64,000 bases of DNA, taken from assembly GCA_902363825.1 (NCBI GenBank), contig CABJBK010000012.1, forward strand, positions 1 through 64,000. The letters are read 5' to 3'. Each line of letters starts with the position of its first letter. The stretch's first letter is position 1. Shown here piece after piece: positions 54,396 to 62,813 of this stretch. Made by a program: the position numbers and the translations under genes. Source of the DNA: Lachnospiraceae bacterium (GTDB lineage Bacteria; Bacillota; Clostridia; Lachnospirales; Lachnospiraceae). The notes under the pieces are model-generated. The model did not search any database, was not told the DNA's origin, and saw only the letters and a program-made list of their open reading frames with translations.

Positions 54396-54719
54396 CTATC
54401 GCCTCCGCCTTTTTACATCCTTGTAACGGAAATCTCCCGGCAGAAATCCCGCGTATGTCTTATGGTAAACGTCTCTCGCCTTATCCACCTTAGCGATCAT
54501 TTTCTTTGCCTCAGCCTCTGTCATGCCGAGACTTTCCACGCAGTTTTTCATCCGGTGCTCATACGATGCATAGATGAATACATGCATGCAGTCCTCACGC
54601 TCCCGCAAAATGTAGTCGGAGCAGCGCCCTACCACAATGCAGGACTGTTTATCCGCCAGCTGCCTTATGATACTGACCTGATTTTTAAAGATCTCATCCT
54701 GTTCGTTGTCTTTTCCCAT
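54396..54719 (-). pseudogene. cytidylate kinase-like gene, internal fragment
   Basis: 107 codons. EIFKNQVSIIRQLADKQSCI, VVGRCSDYILRERED and the following helices correspond to the middle of cytidylate kinase-like proteins of gut Firmicutes. The P-loop-containing N-terminus and the C-terminal lid are missing, and the chain ends in KRRRR. It lies 2 bases upstream of the 78-residue ORF. Confidence 0.6.
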
Positions 54720-54806
54720 GCCAAGCCAGATGCACGCCCTTTTTGAATGCCTTCCTGCACTCCGGCTTCATACTCCGCTTTTTTCTTCCGAAAAAAGTCA
54801 AATGAA
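54720..54806 (-). pseudogene. short Rpn-tail-like fragment
   Basis: One minus frame reads KKAEYEAGVQEGIQKGRASG, closely similar to KAEYEAGQKNGI in the 78-residue ORF at 54157-54393. No start or domain remains. Together with the kinase fragment it forms a mosaic of gene pieces between dus and the phosphodiesterase gene. Confidence 0.4.
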
Positions 54807-54812
54807 CATCCG

Positions 54813-55781
54813 CTACTCCGAAAATACCCGCCGCACCGCCGCCTGGTATTCTTCCAGCCGTTTTGCTTTCCGTATCGCCTTCGCCTCTTTTTCTTTTCCT
54901 GGAAACCGGACGATCAGGTAAGACCAGAGTTCTTTCATCTTAAAGAGCACATTCTGATCCCCGGAAAATTCTTTCCCATAATCTGCAACCAGTCTGTCAT
55001 GGAACGCGGGCAGCTTCTTTTTTGCGTCTGTTCCATACGCTTCCCCGGATGCATATGCCGCCAGTTTTTCGATCAGCGCCGGATCTTTTAACACTCCGCG
55101 TCCGACCATGACCGACGTAACCTTTGCCCGGTCACACGCCTGCTCCTTCTCCCAGTCGGTAAGCAGATTTACATAACTATCCACTGACACAAGATCTCCG
55201 TTATAGCAGAGCGGATTTTTGCTGTGCTCCATCGCGTAACGGAAGGTTTCATAGTGCGGTGTCCCGCGGTACAGTTCTTTTTGCACCCTCGGATGAACGA
55301 TCAGCTCTTCCAGCGGATATTTGTTATAGATCTCAAGCAGCCGGAAAAATTCCTCCGGTTCCTCCATCCCGATCCTGGTCTTTAAGGAAATCTTCGCCTC
55401 TGTCTTTGAAAAGATCTCTTCCAAAAACTGATCGAGTTTTTCCGGCGAAGCCAGGAAACCCGCGCCACGCCCTTTGGACACCACCGTCCCGGACGGACAG
55501 CCGAGATTGATATTTAATTCCCGGTAGCCGAACGCGCCAAGATCTTTTTCAATCCGAAGGAAATCCGCGGCACTGTTTGTAAGGATCTGCGGAACGGCGT
55601 ACATCCCCGCATTGTGCTCCGGCAGAATGTCATTTTTTTCCTTCGCGTTGAAACTGCGCTTCGTATGCGGCGCCAGAAACGGCATAAAGTATTTGTCAAT
55701 CCCTGCGCCAAAAAAATCATGCTGCGCGTTTCGATAAATGTAACCGGTAATTCCCTCTAAGGGAGCCAAATAAAATTTCAT
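54813..55781 (-). CDS. dus: tRNA-dihydrouridine synthase
   Basis: 322 residues. FMN-dependent TIM barrel beginning YLAPLEGITGYIYRN, with NINLGCPSGTVVSKGRGAGF including the catalytic Cys, KTRIGMEEPEEF and GRGVLKDPALIE. Reduces uridines in the D-loop. Last gene of a run with SDR, ThuA-like and isomerase-like genes, 25 bases after the isomerase stop. Confidence 0.93.
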   Translation of the reverse strand: MKFYLAPLEGITGYIYRNAQHDFFGAGIDKYFMPFLAPHTKRSFNAKEKNDILPEHNAGMYAVPQILTNSAADFLRIEKDLGAFGYRELNINLGCPSGTVVSKGRGAGFLASPEKLDQFLEEIFSKTEAKISLKTRIGMEEPEEFFRLLEIYNKYPLEELIVHPRVQKELYRGTPHYETFRYAMEHSKNPLCYNGDLVSVDSYVNLLTDWEKEQACDRAKVTSVMVGRGVLKDPALIEKLAAYASGEAYGTDAKKKLPAFHDRLVADYGKEFSGDQNVLFKMKELWSYLIVRFPGKEKEAKAIRKAKRLEEYQAAVRRVFSE

Positions 55782-55806
55782 AGTTCTCTCTCAGTTTCTT
55801 TGCTTT

Positions 55807-56682
55807 TTATTGCCATCTGATCTCATTCTTTAGATACTTCGCGGACTCTCTGATGCAGGAGAGCTGATCCTTCGCACCGAAATGCTCGATCGCGAAATAG
55901 CCGTCATATCCCCGGTCAAGCAGATCTTCCACGATCCGTGCGACCGGCATATAGCCGCTTCCGACCGGTACGGTGGCAAGCCCCCGGTTCACCCTGCAGT
56001 TCCAGTAGCGCAGCTTTTTTTCCTCGCCACGGTCCTTGCAGTGCGCATGCACGACATAGGACTTTAACTGTTCGTATCCTTCCCAGGCGTCCTCATCACT
56101 GAACGCGAAATTTCCGGTATCCACGGTATATTTGAGATCCGGCACATGCTCCATAAAATATAACAGTCCGTTTGCGGTTGCGTAAGGCGCAAGTTTCCCG
56201 TCAAAATCCTCAAGCGTCACCGCGACTGCCTTTTCGTCCTCCGCAAGTTCCATCGAATAAAAGACAAGCTCGGACAAATTCTTCTCCATTTTCCGTATCT
56301 TTTCATTCTGTGCCATGCATGCGGCAAGTTCTTTGTAAGAATGGTTCTTCCGGCGAAACTGCGCCGCTTCCTTCGCCGAGACAAAGCCCGGCACAACAAG
56401 GATCTTTCCCGCTCCGACCTCATACGCGGTCTCCACCTGTTTTCTGCCGTGGCTTAGATCCCCCTGGTTTCCCCAGTCATAAAATTCATAGATACTGCTG
56501 ATACAAAGATCCGCGTCCCGAAAGTTCTCTAAGATCTCTTCTTTTTTATCGAGCAGCTGTGAGAGGTTGATCTCGATGCCGGTGATCCCTGCGTCCCGCA
56601 CCTGCTTTAGCACCTCCTGCACCGGAAGTTTCCGCTGCGTGCATGCCTCTGTGATATGGTCATAAAAAACCGATAATTTCAT
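55807..56682 (-). CDS. sugar phosphate isomerase/epimerase-like TIM barrel protein
   Basis: 291 residues of an AP-endonuclease-2-type (xylose isomerase-like) barrel: ITGIEINLSQL near the start, VEDLLDRGYDGYFAIEHFGA near the end, with the metal-binding Glu and His side chains of that family (E in LEDFD region, DTGN and HAHCKDRG). It starts 2 bases before the ThuA-like gene ends. Sugar substrate unknown. Confidence 0.85.
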   Translation of the reverse strand: MKLSVFYDHITEACTQRKLPVQEVLKQVRDAGITGIEINLSQLLDKKEEILENFRDADLCISSIYEFYDWGNQGDLSHGRKQVETAYEVGAGKILVVPGFVSAKEAAQFRRKNHSYKELAACMAQNEKIRKMEKNLSELVFYSMELAEDEKAVAVTLEDFDGKLAPYATANGLLYFMEHVPDLKYTVDTGNFAFSDEDAWEGYEQLKSYVVHAHCKDRGEEKKLRYWNCRVNRGLATVPVGSGYMPVARIVEDLLDRGYDGYFAIEHFGAKDQLSCIRESAKYLKNEIRWQ

Positions 56683-56684
56683 AT

Positions 56685-57422
56685 TTATTTTTCTCCATTC
56701 TCGTATGGCTGTTCTGCGTGGATGCAGTCCGCCGGCTTTTTCTCCCGCCGAACCGGTGCCAGATAGCGCACCGCATTTTTTATGATCTTTTGTATCTGCG
56801 GCATATAGTAAACCGGATACTCCTCATGTCCCGGCTGAAAATAGAAGATCTTTCCGTAGCCTCTTGTAAACGTACAGCCGCTTCGGAATACCTCTCCGCC
56901 CGAAAACCATCCGGCAAACACGACATCATCCGGTTTCGGGATATCGAAATATTCGCCGTACATCTCTTCCTGCCCGATCTCGATCTGCTCCGGGATCCCC
57001 GCCGCGATCGGATGCGTCGGATCGATACACCACAGACGCTCCCTGTCCCCGTGTCTCCATTTTAAAGTCATGGAGGTCCCGAGCAGTTTCTTTAATACCT
57101 TGGAAAAATGCGCGGAGTGCAGCGCGAGCAGTCCCATTCCCATCAGCACATGCTGCCGCACACGCTCCGCGACTTCATCCGAAAACTCATCCTGCCTTGC
57201 GTGGCTCCAGAAGATCAGCACATCCGTGTCTGCCAAAACTTCCTCACTAAGCCCGTGTTCCGGCATTTCAAATGTCGCCGTCCGCACGGTGATATCCGCT
57301 TCCTCTTCCAGAAATGCGGCAATGCAGCCATGAATGCCGTCCGGATAGACCTTTCTTATATTTTCATATTCCTGTTCATGTATGAACTCGTTATAAACCG
57401 TGACCCGTATCTTTTTTCCCAT
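56685..57422 (-). CDS. ThuA-domain protein
   Basis: 245 residues matching the ThuA-like class I glutamine amidotransferase fold: DVLIFWSHARQDEFSDEVAE, MGLLALHSAHFSKVLKKLLG, then LKWRHGDRERLWCIDPTHPI and GKIFYFQPGHEEYPVYY. It is associated with trehalose and other disaccharide oxidation in known operons. Starts 1 base after the SDR stop and ends 2 bases before the isomerase starts, so the three are one unit. Confidence 0.88.
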   Translation of the reverse strand: MGKKIRVTVYNEFIHEQEYENIRKVYPDGIHGCIAAFLEEEADITVRTATFEMPEHGLSEEVLADTDVLIFWSHARQDEFSDEVAERVRQHVLMGMGLLALHSAHFSKVLKKLLGTSMTLKWRHGDRERLWCIDPTHPIAAGIPEQIEIGQEEMYGEYFDIPKPDDVVFAGWFSGGEVFRSGCTFTRGYGKIFYFQPGHEEYPVYYMPQIQKIIKNAVRYLAPVRREKKPADCIHAEQPYENGEK

Positions 57423-57423
57423 T

Positions 57424-58200
57424 TCACATTCCTCTCTGCCCTGCGCTCTTTGCCTGCTTCTTTTTCATCTTCGCGACCGCGTTTAACTTCACACCCGCAG
57501 GGACGATCCGAAGTACCTGATTTAACGCTCCCGGTACAATGACGTCCCGCTCTTTTCGCAGTCCCGCATAGGCGGCCGCCGCCACACGCTCCGGTTTCAT
57601 TGCGAAAAACGGCGTTTTTACCCCCGCACGCACAAAAAAACCTGTCCCGGTCGTCCCCGGACAGAGTGTGCTCACCACGATCCCCTTTTCTTTTAATTCT
57701 TTGCATATCGCGCGGCTGTAGCTGTATAAAAAAGCCTTGCTCGCATAGTAAGTGCTGTTATACGGCCCCGGCTGGAACGCGCCGGTTGAGGCTACATTTA
57801 AAATATAGCCTCTCTGGCGCCGCTCCATATCCGGTAAAAACAGTTTGGTCAGTTTCACCGGTGTCAGCATATTGAGCTGAAGCATCCGTTCTTCCTGTGC
57901 CATATCGATCTCATCGGTCGCTCCGAGCAGGCCGAAACCCGCATTGTTTACTAAAAACGTGACCGGCGTCTGTCTTTCCTTAATCTCCTGATACAGCTCC
58001 TCCGCCGCCTGGGGCAGCGAAAGATCTTTCTCATACAGTTCGATCAGCGTATCGTATTTTTGTTCCATTTTCTCTTTTGTCTGTCTTAAATGTTCGAGGC
58101 TTGAAGACACCAAAACCAGCCCGACGCCATCCTTTGCGAAACACTCCGCAAGCGCGTAACCGATCCCACTGGTCGCCCCCGTGATCAATGCATATTCCAT
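57424..58200 (-). CDS. SDR-family oxidoreductase
   Basis: 258 residues. NAD(P)-binding TGATSGIGYALAECF at the N-terminus, NNAGFG, and catalytic Tyr/Lys in YYASKAFLYSYS. The short-chain dehydrogenase fold is complete. With the ThuA-like and isomerase-like genes it may form a sugar or cyclitol oxidation module; the substrate is not evident. Confidence 0.92.
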   Translation of the reverse strand: MEYALITGATSGIGYALAECFAKDGVGLVLVSSSLEHLRQTKEKMEQKYDTLIELYEKDLSLPQAAEELYQEIKERQTPVTFLVNNAGFGLLGATDEIDMAQEERMLQLNMLTPVKLTKLFLPDMERRQRGYILNVASTGAFQPGPYNSTYYASKAFLYSYSRAICKELKEKGIVVSTLCPGTTGTGFFVRAGVKTPFFAMKPERVAAAAYAGLRKERDVIVPGALNQVLRIVPAGVKLNAVAKMKKKQAKSAGQRGM

Positions 58201-58265
58201 CCAAACATTCCTTCCTGTTTCTGACTGATGTTATCATAACATATCCGGGACGCTTTGGCACTACC

Positions 58266-58709
58266 TTAAAGTTCTCCACGATTTTTTTTCTGCTTTAACT
58301 GTTCATTGATCTGCTTTGCCTCTCTGCGATAATGAACGCAGAAACAGATCCAGATCACAAATGACATCGCTGCCATCAGAAGCATTTCCAAAAAGATCGC
58401 GCCAGTTGAAATATCTCCGGGGATCCAGCCCATCACAAATGCGGTCGGGAAATATACTCCGAATCCGATCACAAAGTGGATGAGTGCCTGCATCACGCGC
58501 GGCATCCGGTCACTTTGATAGATCACTGACGGCAGCACCCAGGCAACACCGACAAGCACCGCAGCAGCGACCTGTGCCGCATAGCTGTGTCCCGCCTCGG
58601 TAAACCAGGCGTTTCCCTTTACCATAGTTCCGATCACATTGACGATACAGGAGACCACGCATCCCCATGAAATTCCACCAAATAAATATTTCATTACTTT
58701 TCCTGACAT
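58266..58709 (-). CDS. DUF3021 membrane protein
   Basis: 147 residues with four membrane helices. The start at 58709 follows AGGAGG 10 bases away, inside the gap after the LytTR gene. DUF3021 proteins are repeatedly encoded next to LytTR regulators in Firmicutes and are thought to work with them, for example sensing membrane stress. Confidence 0.85.
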   Translation of the reverse strand: MSGKVMKYLFGGISWGCVVSCIVNVIGTMVKGNAWFTEAGHSYAAQVAAAVLVGVAWVLPSVIYQSDRMPRVMQALIHFVIGFGVYFPTAFVMGWIPGDISTGAIFLEMLLMAAMSFVIWICFCVHYRREAKQINEQLKQKKNRGEL

Positions 58710-58722
58710 ATCTTTTTTCCTC

Positions 58723-59163
58723 CTACAATCCAATATAACGTTTAAATTCCGGCAGATACTTTCTTGAAATATAATCTTTTTGTCCGTTTTTCAATTTCAG
58801 TATCATCGTGCCGCGGAATGACGGTTCCACGCTGTCAATCTGTTTTAAGTTGATGATCGTTGTCTTTGATATCCGCATGAAGCCGCTTCCAAGTCCTTCT
58901 TCTACTTCATACAGCCTCTGTCTGGAGCGGTATTTTTCTTTTTCTCCATAAAGTGTAACCTGCTGTTCTTCAAAACGTGCCATATAGATATCCTGCGGTT
59001 TTACGATATGGTATCTCTCCTCCTGTTCGAGCAGTAAAAATTCCTCCTTCCCGTGTCCGCGGATCAGTTTTTCCATTTCATTTATCTGCTCATTCAGTTC
59101 CGGCGTATACAAAACCGCGTATGGTTCTGTTATTGTCTCGTCTACCCTTATCTGTACGTTCAC
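58723..59163 (-). CDS. LytTR-domain DNA-binding regulator, GTG start
   Basis: 146 residues. The C-terminal LytTR domain (about 50-145) contains IVKPQDIYMARFEEQQVTLY, SGFMRISKTTIINLKQIDSV and KYLPEFKRYIG. No receiver domain. The GTG at 59163 has AAAGGAGG seven bases upstream; a longer frame to 59289 lacks a site. Pairs with DUF3021 downstream. Confidence 0.88.
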   Translation of the reverse strand: MNVQIRVDETITEPYAVLYTPELNEQINEMEKLIRGHGKEEFLLLEQEERYHIVKPQDIYMARFEEQQVTLYGEKEKYRSRQRLYEVEEGLGSGFMRISKTTIINLKQIDSVEPSFRGTMILKLKNGQKDYISRKYLPEFKRYIGL

Positions 59164-59268
59164 AAGATCCCTCCTTTTTTGTATCATCGATGATGTCATT
59201 ATCTTAGCACACTCTTTTTCCTGTGGTGGAAAAATGAAGTAAGTGGTGCATTTTGACATGTGAAATGC

Positions 59269-59312
59269 AAAAAAAAGGGGCTGACGCACGAATCACTTCA
59301 TGCGACAGTCCC
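59269..59312 (-). terminator. terminator after the coiled-coil gene
   Basis: Minus-strand interrupted stem GGGaCTGtCGCATGAA / TTCGTGCGtCAGcCCC followed by eight T. Confidence 0.75.
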
Positions 59313-59317
59313 TTTTC

Positions 59318-60250
59318 TTACGGTTCCTGTTTCCTGTTCTTTCGTTCTTCCCGCTTCTGTTTTCTTTCTTCTCGTCGCTTTTCACGCAGCTTTTTTTTCT
59401 GCTCTTTCTGTTCTCTTTTTTCCGCAGCCTTCTGTTCTTTTTTCTCTTCCCGGTCGCGGATCTTTCTGTTTTTGTTGATCTCTTTTCTTGCAAGCTTCTC
59501 GATATCGCTCATATAGTTTCTGGCGGTCCGCAGACGTTTCTTGTCTTTCCGGTACGGATCGTATAAAAACACGGATGCCACCGCAAGGATCACGATCACG
59601 ATACCGCCTGCTGTCATAAACGGCAGAAACTGTCCATACTCCGGATATCCCAGCTCATAGCACACAAACAGCACCATCATCGCCGGGAACATCAAAAGAT
59701 AAAGCACTCTGCAAAGGAACGCGAGCCACCGGCTCCTCTTTTCATCCTTTGCAAGCAATGCTCCCTCGATCGCGGTATAGCAAAGCATAAACAATGTGAC
59801 ATCCGCTGAAAATCCATGCAGAAATCCGCAGAGCAGCGTGAGTATCACAGAGAGGAAAAACAGTGAAAACGCACAGCCGCGGTAATAGGCGCTTTTGCTC
59901 TCCTGCATTCCCTGGATCTTGTCGCCGCTGATCCCATGCATCCCGTACACGCGGGCATTCAGTTCTTCCTGCATTTCCCGGTTGTATTTTCTGCTCTTTT
60001 CCGTACATGCGATCTGGTCATCGATCTCTCCGAGCGTTTCATCCAGGATCCTCTGTTCTTCCATGATCTGCTCGGTCAAAAGATCCTCTGCCGCGCGCTG
60101 TCTTTCGACCTGCTGTTTCATATAGCCGATTTTCCGCACCCTGAGGCTCTCTGTGAGTTTTTTTTCGTCTTCCTGTTTTGTTTCTTCCTGCATCTGTTCT
60201 GCCGCTTCCGCAGGCTCTGTCATCGTTTCCTTCTGTTCATTTTCATCCAT
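59318..60250 (-). CDS. coiled-coil membrane protein with basic tail, unknown
   Basis: 310 residues: acidic N-terminus and coiled coil (about 1-110; ERQRAAEDLLTEQIMEEQRI), four membrane helices (about 125-235), then an extremely Lys/Glu/Arg-rich C-terminal tail with repeated KREQKEQKKK and KREERKNRK-type runs that likely binds nucleic acid or phosphate-rich partners. No family recognised. Single gene, closed by a terminator. Confidence 0.75.
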   Translation of the reverse strand: MDENEQKETMTEPAEAAEQMQEETKQEDEKKLTESLRVRKIGYMKQQVERQRAAEDLLTEQIMEEQRILDETLGEIDDQIACTEKSRKYNREMQEELNARVYGMHGISGDKIQGMQESKSAYYRGCAFSLFFLSVILTLLCGFLHGFSADVTLFMLCYTAIEGALLAKDEKRSRWLAFLCRVLYLLMFPAMMVLFVCYELGYPEYGQFLPFMTAGGIVIVILAVASVFLYDPYRKDKKRLRTARNYMSDIEKLARKEINKNRKIRDREEKKEQKAAEKREQKEQKKKLREKRREERKQKREERKNRKQEP

Positions 60251-60334
60251 AGGTAACTGCTCCTTACGCTATCGTTTGTATCCCTGCTTTTATTATAATC
60301 GTTTTCATTTTCCGGCACAACCGCCATCTTTATT

Positions 60335-61714
60335 TTAGCCGTGGATTCCGCACATACGGATGAGAAGCAGCCAGGAAAGTCCGTAATAGGTCACAACCGC
60401 GACCAGATCGTTGATCGTCGTGATGAGCGGGCCGGAGGCAACCGCCGGATCGACCTTGATCTTGTGGAAAAACATCGGTGTCAGCACTCCGACCAGACTC
60501 GATATCATCATAGCGACAAGAAGCGAGATGCCAACGCAGCCCGATACTGTAAACGCGTACGCGAGCGTTTTTCCCTTCGCTGCCGTGACATAGATCCCGA
60601 TAAACAAAAACGCCATTCCGCCGAGCAAAAGTCCGTTGTAGGTTCCAACCCGCAGTTCTTTTCCGATAAATTTCCATTTTTCGCCGAATGACAGGTTCTC
60701 ATCCATCAGGATGCGGATCGTTACCGCAAGCGACTGTGTTCCGACATTTCCCGCCATGTCAAGGATCAGCGACTGAAAGCAGACGATCAGCGCCACCTGG
60801 GCTACGACCTGCTCGAACAGACCGACCACGGAGGAGACGCCCATTCCGAGAAACAGCAGTAAGATCAGCCACGGCAGACGTTTTTTCATGCTCTGGAACG
60901 TTGTCTCGTCCAGATCCGAAGCCTCCGTCATACCTGCAAGCATGGCATAATCCTCTCCCATCTCCTCATCTACGAGTTCTGTGATATCCGTTGCCGTGAT
61001 AACTCCGACGATCCTTCGTTCCTCATCCAGCACCGGAATGGAGTCCTCCGCGTATTCCTTGATCTTATCCACACACGCATCGATCTTTTCTTCAGCAAAA
61101 ACATACGGATAGGAGGACACGATGATGTCTTCCAGATCATCATATTCGCGCGCTGTGATCAGGTCTTTCAAGTCGATCGCCCCGACATAATGGCGCTCGC
61201 CGTCCGAGACATAGATCGTATTGATATTATCGTTTTTATCCGCCTGCAGGATCAGGCTTCTGGTCGCCTGCTTTACGGAAATTCCCTGACTGATCCGGAC
61301 AAAGTTCGTTGTCATCTGGCTTCCGATCTCATCCTCATCATAGGAGCGGATCAGCCGGATCGCCTTCCTCGCATCCGCCTGTAACAGAGGCGCGAGACGC
61401 TTTCTGGTCGCATCGTCCAGTTCTTCCAACACATCGACCGCGTCATCCGAATCCATGTCACTGACGATCGCCGCAAACCGCTCCATGCCGATCTCATCCA
61501 TATATTCCAGCGGATCTTTAAAATAAGAGAATACATCCGCAAGCCGTTCCTCATCCAGGATCTGAAATGCCTTTTTCCGTGCCGCGCCATCCAAAGATTC
61601 GATCGCGAACGCAATATCCCTGTCATGGTAATTCAGAAGTTCCTCTCTGACCTCAGCAACCGGTCTGTCGCTCTGCATCCACTTTGCGATCTCTTTTACA
61701 TAATTTAAATTCAT
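60335..61714 (-). CDS. mgtE: magnesium transporter MgtE
   Basis: 459 residues: N-terminal helical MgtE_N superhelical domain (about 15-130), two CBS domains (about 140-260) including GVITATDITELVDEEMG, and five membrane helices with the pore-forming SLILDMAGNVGTQSLAVTIR. The CBS and N domains gate the channel by intracellular Mg. Preceded by a leader with a strong promoter, a 38-codon ORF and a terminator, so transcription is probably attenuated. Confidence 0.95.
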   Translation of the reverse strand: MNLNYVKEIAKWMQSDRPVAEVREELLNYHDRDIAFAIESLDGAARKKAFQILDEERLADVFSYFKDPLEYMDEIGMERFAAIVSDMDSDDAVDVLEELDDATRKRLAPLLQADARKAIRLIRSYDEDEIGSQMTTNFVRISQGISVKQATRSLILQADKNDNINTIYVSDGERHYVGAIDLKDLITAREYDDLEDIIVSSYPYVFAEEKIDACVDKIKEYAEDSIPVLDEERRIVGVITATDITELVDEEMGEDYAMLAGMTEASDLDETTFQSMKKRLPWLILLLFLGMGVSSVVGLFEQVVAQVALIVCFQSLILDMAGNVGTQSLAVTIRILMDENLSFGEKWKFIGKELRVGTYNGLLLGGMAFLFIGIYVTAAKGKTLAYAFTVSGCVGISLLVAMMISSLVGVLTPMFFHKIKVDPAVASGPLITTINDLVAVVTYYGLSWLLLIRMCGIHG

Positions 61715-61770
61715 CTTTCTGCTCTCGCTTTCTTAGTTTGAGGCGTCTTTCTTTGTACCGGAAACAGGAC

Positions 61771-61802
61771 AAAAAAAGACCGCCCTTTTGCAAAGAGCGA
61801 TC
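61771..61802 (-). terminator. attenuator terminator in the mgtE leader
   Basis: Minus-strand stem GATCGCTCTTT / AAGGGCGGTC (with wobbles) and GCAA loop followed by seven T, 18 bases after the leader ORF stop and about 56 bases before mgtE. Confidence 0.8.
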
Positions 61803-61820
61803 AGAATTTTTCAGAAATAT

Positions 61821-61937
61821 TTAAAACAACAAGAACAGACCAGCCGCAGTATCCGTAGGATCCGCGAACTGGCATTTCAAATATTTCCATATTTTTCCGT
61901 CACTCCAACTTCGATACGCATCACCGCAACTGTCCAT
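61821..61937 (-). CDS. 38-residue leader ORF upstream of mgtE
   Basis: ATG at 61937 with GAGGTGA about six bases upstream, 38 codons ending TAA. The peptide starts MDSCGDAYRSW and passes FADPTD near its end, then a hydrophobic GLFLLF. It lies between a strong promoter and a rho-independent terminator, the layout of attenuated leaders. The Asp-Pro pair recalls ribosome-destabilising Mg sensors such as MgtL, but the link is inference. Confidence 0.55.
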   Translation of the reverse strand: MDSCGDAYRSWSDGKIWKYLKCQFADPTDTAAGLFLLF

Positions 61938-61985
61938 GCTTGTCACCTCATTTCATTCTTTGTGCTTATTTTTACTGCTATGTGA

Positions 61986-62014
61986 AGTATAAACGAATCT
62001 TCTGCTTCTGTCAA
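61986..62014 (-). promoter_or_regulatory. mgtE leader promoter
   Basis: Minus-strand TTGACA, 17 bases, TATACT. The -35 overlaps the end of the DUF5104-like gene. It would start transcription about 40 bases before the leader ORF. Confidence 0.85.
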
Positions 62015-62691
62015 TCCAATTCCGGTGACCGGTAGAGTGTCTCCAGGGATACAAAATTTATGTCATTTTCTATCGTCACCCTTAGGATCTCCCAGTCTTT
62101 TTTATGATCGACAAGAAAACTCACATAGTGTTTTTCGCCATCTTCCTCCGGCAGTTCATACGCATAGGAAGAGTATTTTACCTCCTCTACATTGGGTTCT
62201 CCGAACCCGCCGGACACCACCGCAAACCAGTCCTTTGCACTATAGCGCTCATCCCCGTACTCATGAGCATATTCTCCCTCTAACGCGTTTCCGTTCCGCT
62301 CGCACCGATCCGTTGGCCCCGGATAAAACGCGAGCAGCTCGTCTAATTTTTCTTCCAGATCTTTGTCATTTTTTCTCACATTCGGCGCAAACTGCGCAAG
62401 GATCTTTTCCTTATCTCCGGCATCTACTGCCGCAAAGAAATCATCCACCGCCCGTTCATAGATTTCCGGCTCATCCTTCATGCTCGGCTTGTCAGCTTCG
62501 CGCTCACTGTCACTCTCCGTGCAGCTTTCCAGATACGCGTCCACTTTTTCCGCCGCCGCGTCCTTTGCTCCCTGCGCGATCTGCGCCGCCTGCTCCTTTA
62601 CCGCCTTTTTATCGCAGCCGGTCGTCTGTACACAGCACAACACCACACAGAGTATGACAGTCAGTTTTTTTCCCAGATTTATCTTTCCCAT
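62011..62691 (-). CDS. DUF5104-like lipoprotein
   Basis: 226 residues with a lipoprotein signal peptide whose lipobox VQTTGC places the anchored Cys near 26. The mature chain begins with a charged linker, then a segment DDFFAAVDAGDKEKILAQFA and an end FLVDHKKDWEILRVTIENDI typical of DUF5104-type extracytoplasmic NTF2-like domains. Function unknown. Confidence 0.75.
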   Translation of the reverse strand: MGKINLGKKLTVILCVVLCCVQTTGCDKKAVKEQAAQIAQGAKDAAAEKVDAYLESCTESDSEREADKPSMKDEPEIYERAVDDFFAAVDAGDKEKILAQFAPNVRKNDKDLEEKLDELLAFYPGPTDRCERNGNALEGEYAHEYGDERYSAKDWFAVVSGGFGEPNVEEVKYSSYAYELPEEDGEKHYVSFLVDHKKDWEILRVTIENDINFVSLETLYRSPELD

Positions 62692-62813
62692 AACGTCTCC
62701 TTTTTATCGCTCTGATTCTATACTACTACAATAAAAACCTTTTGTCTCCCTGTATGGTGTCAGATCCATGGGACTTTTTGTTCTCCGGTCTTTCACCTGC
62801 GATTTCAACCATT

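Noticed and set aside
61715..61985. M-box (ykoK) magnesium riboswitch before mgtE
   Set aside because: The conserved M-box blocks are not present; only an AGGTGA, better explained as a ribosome site, is shared.
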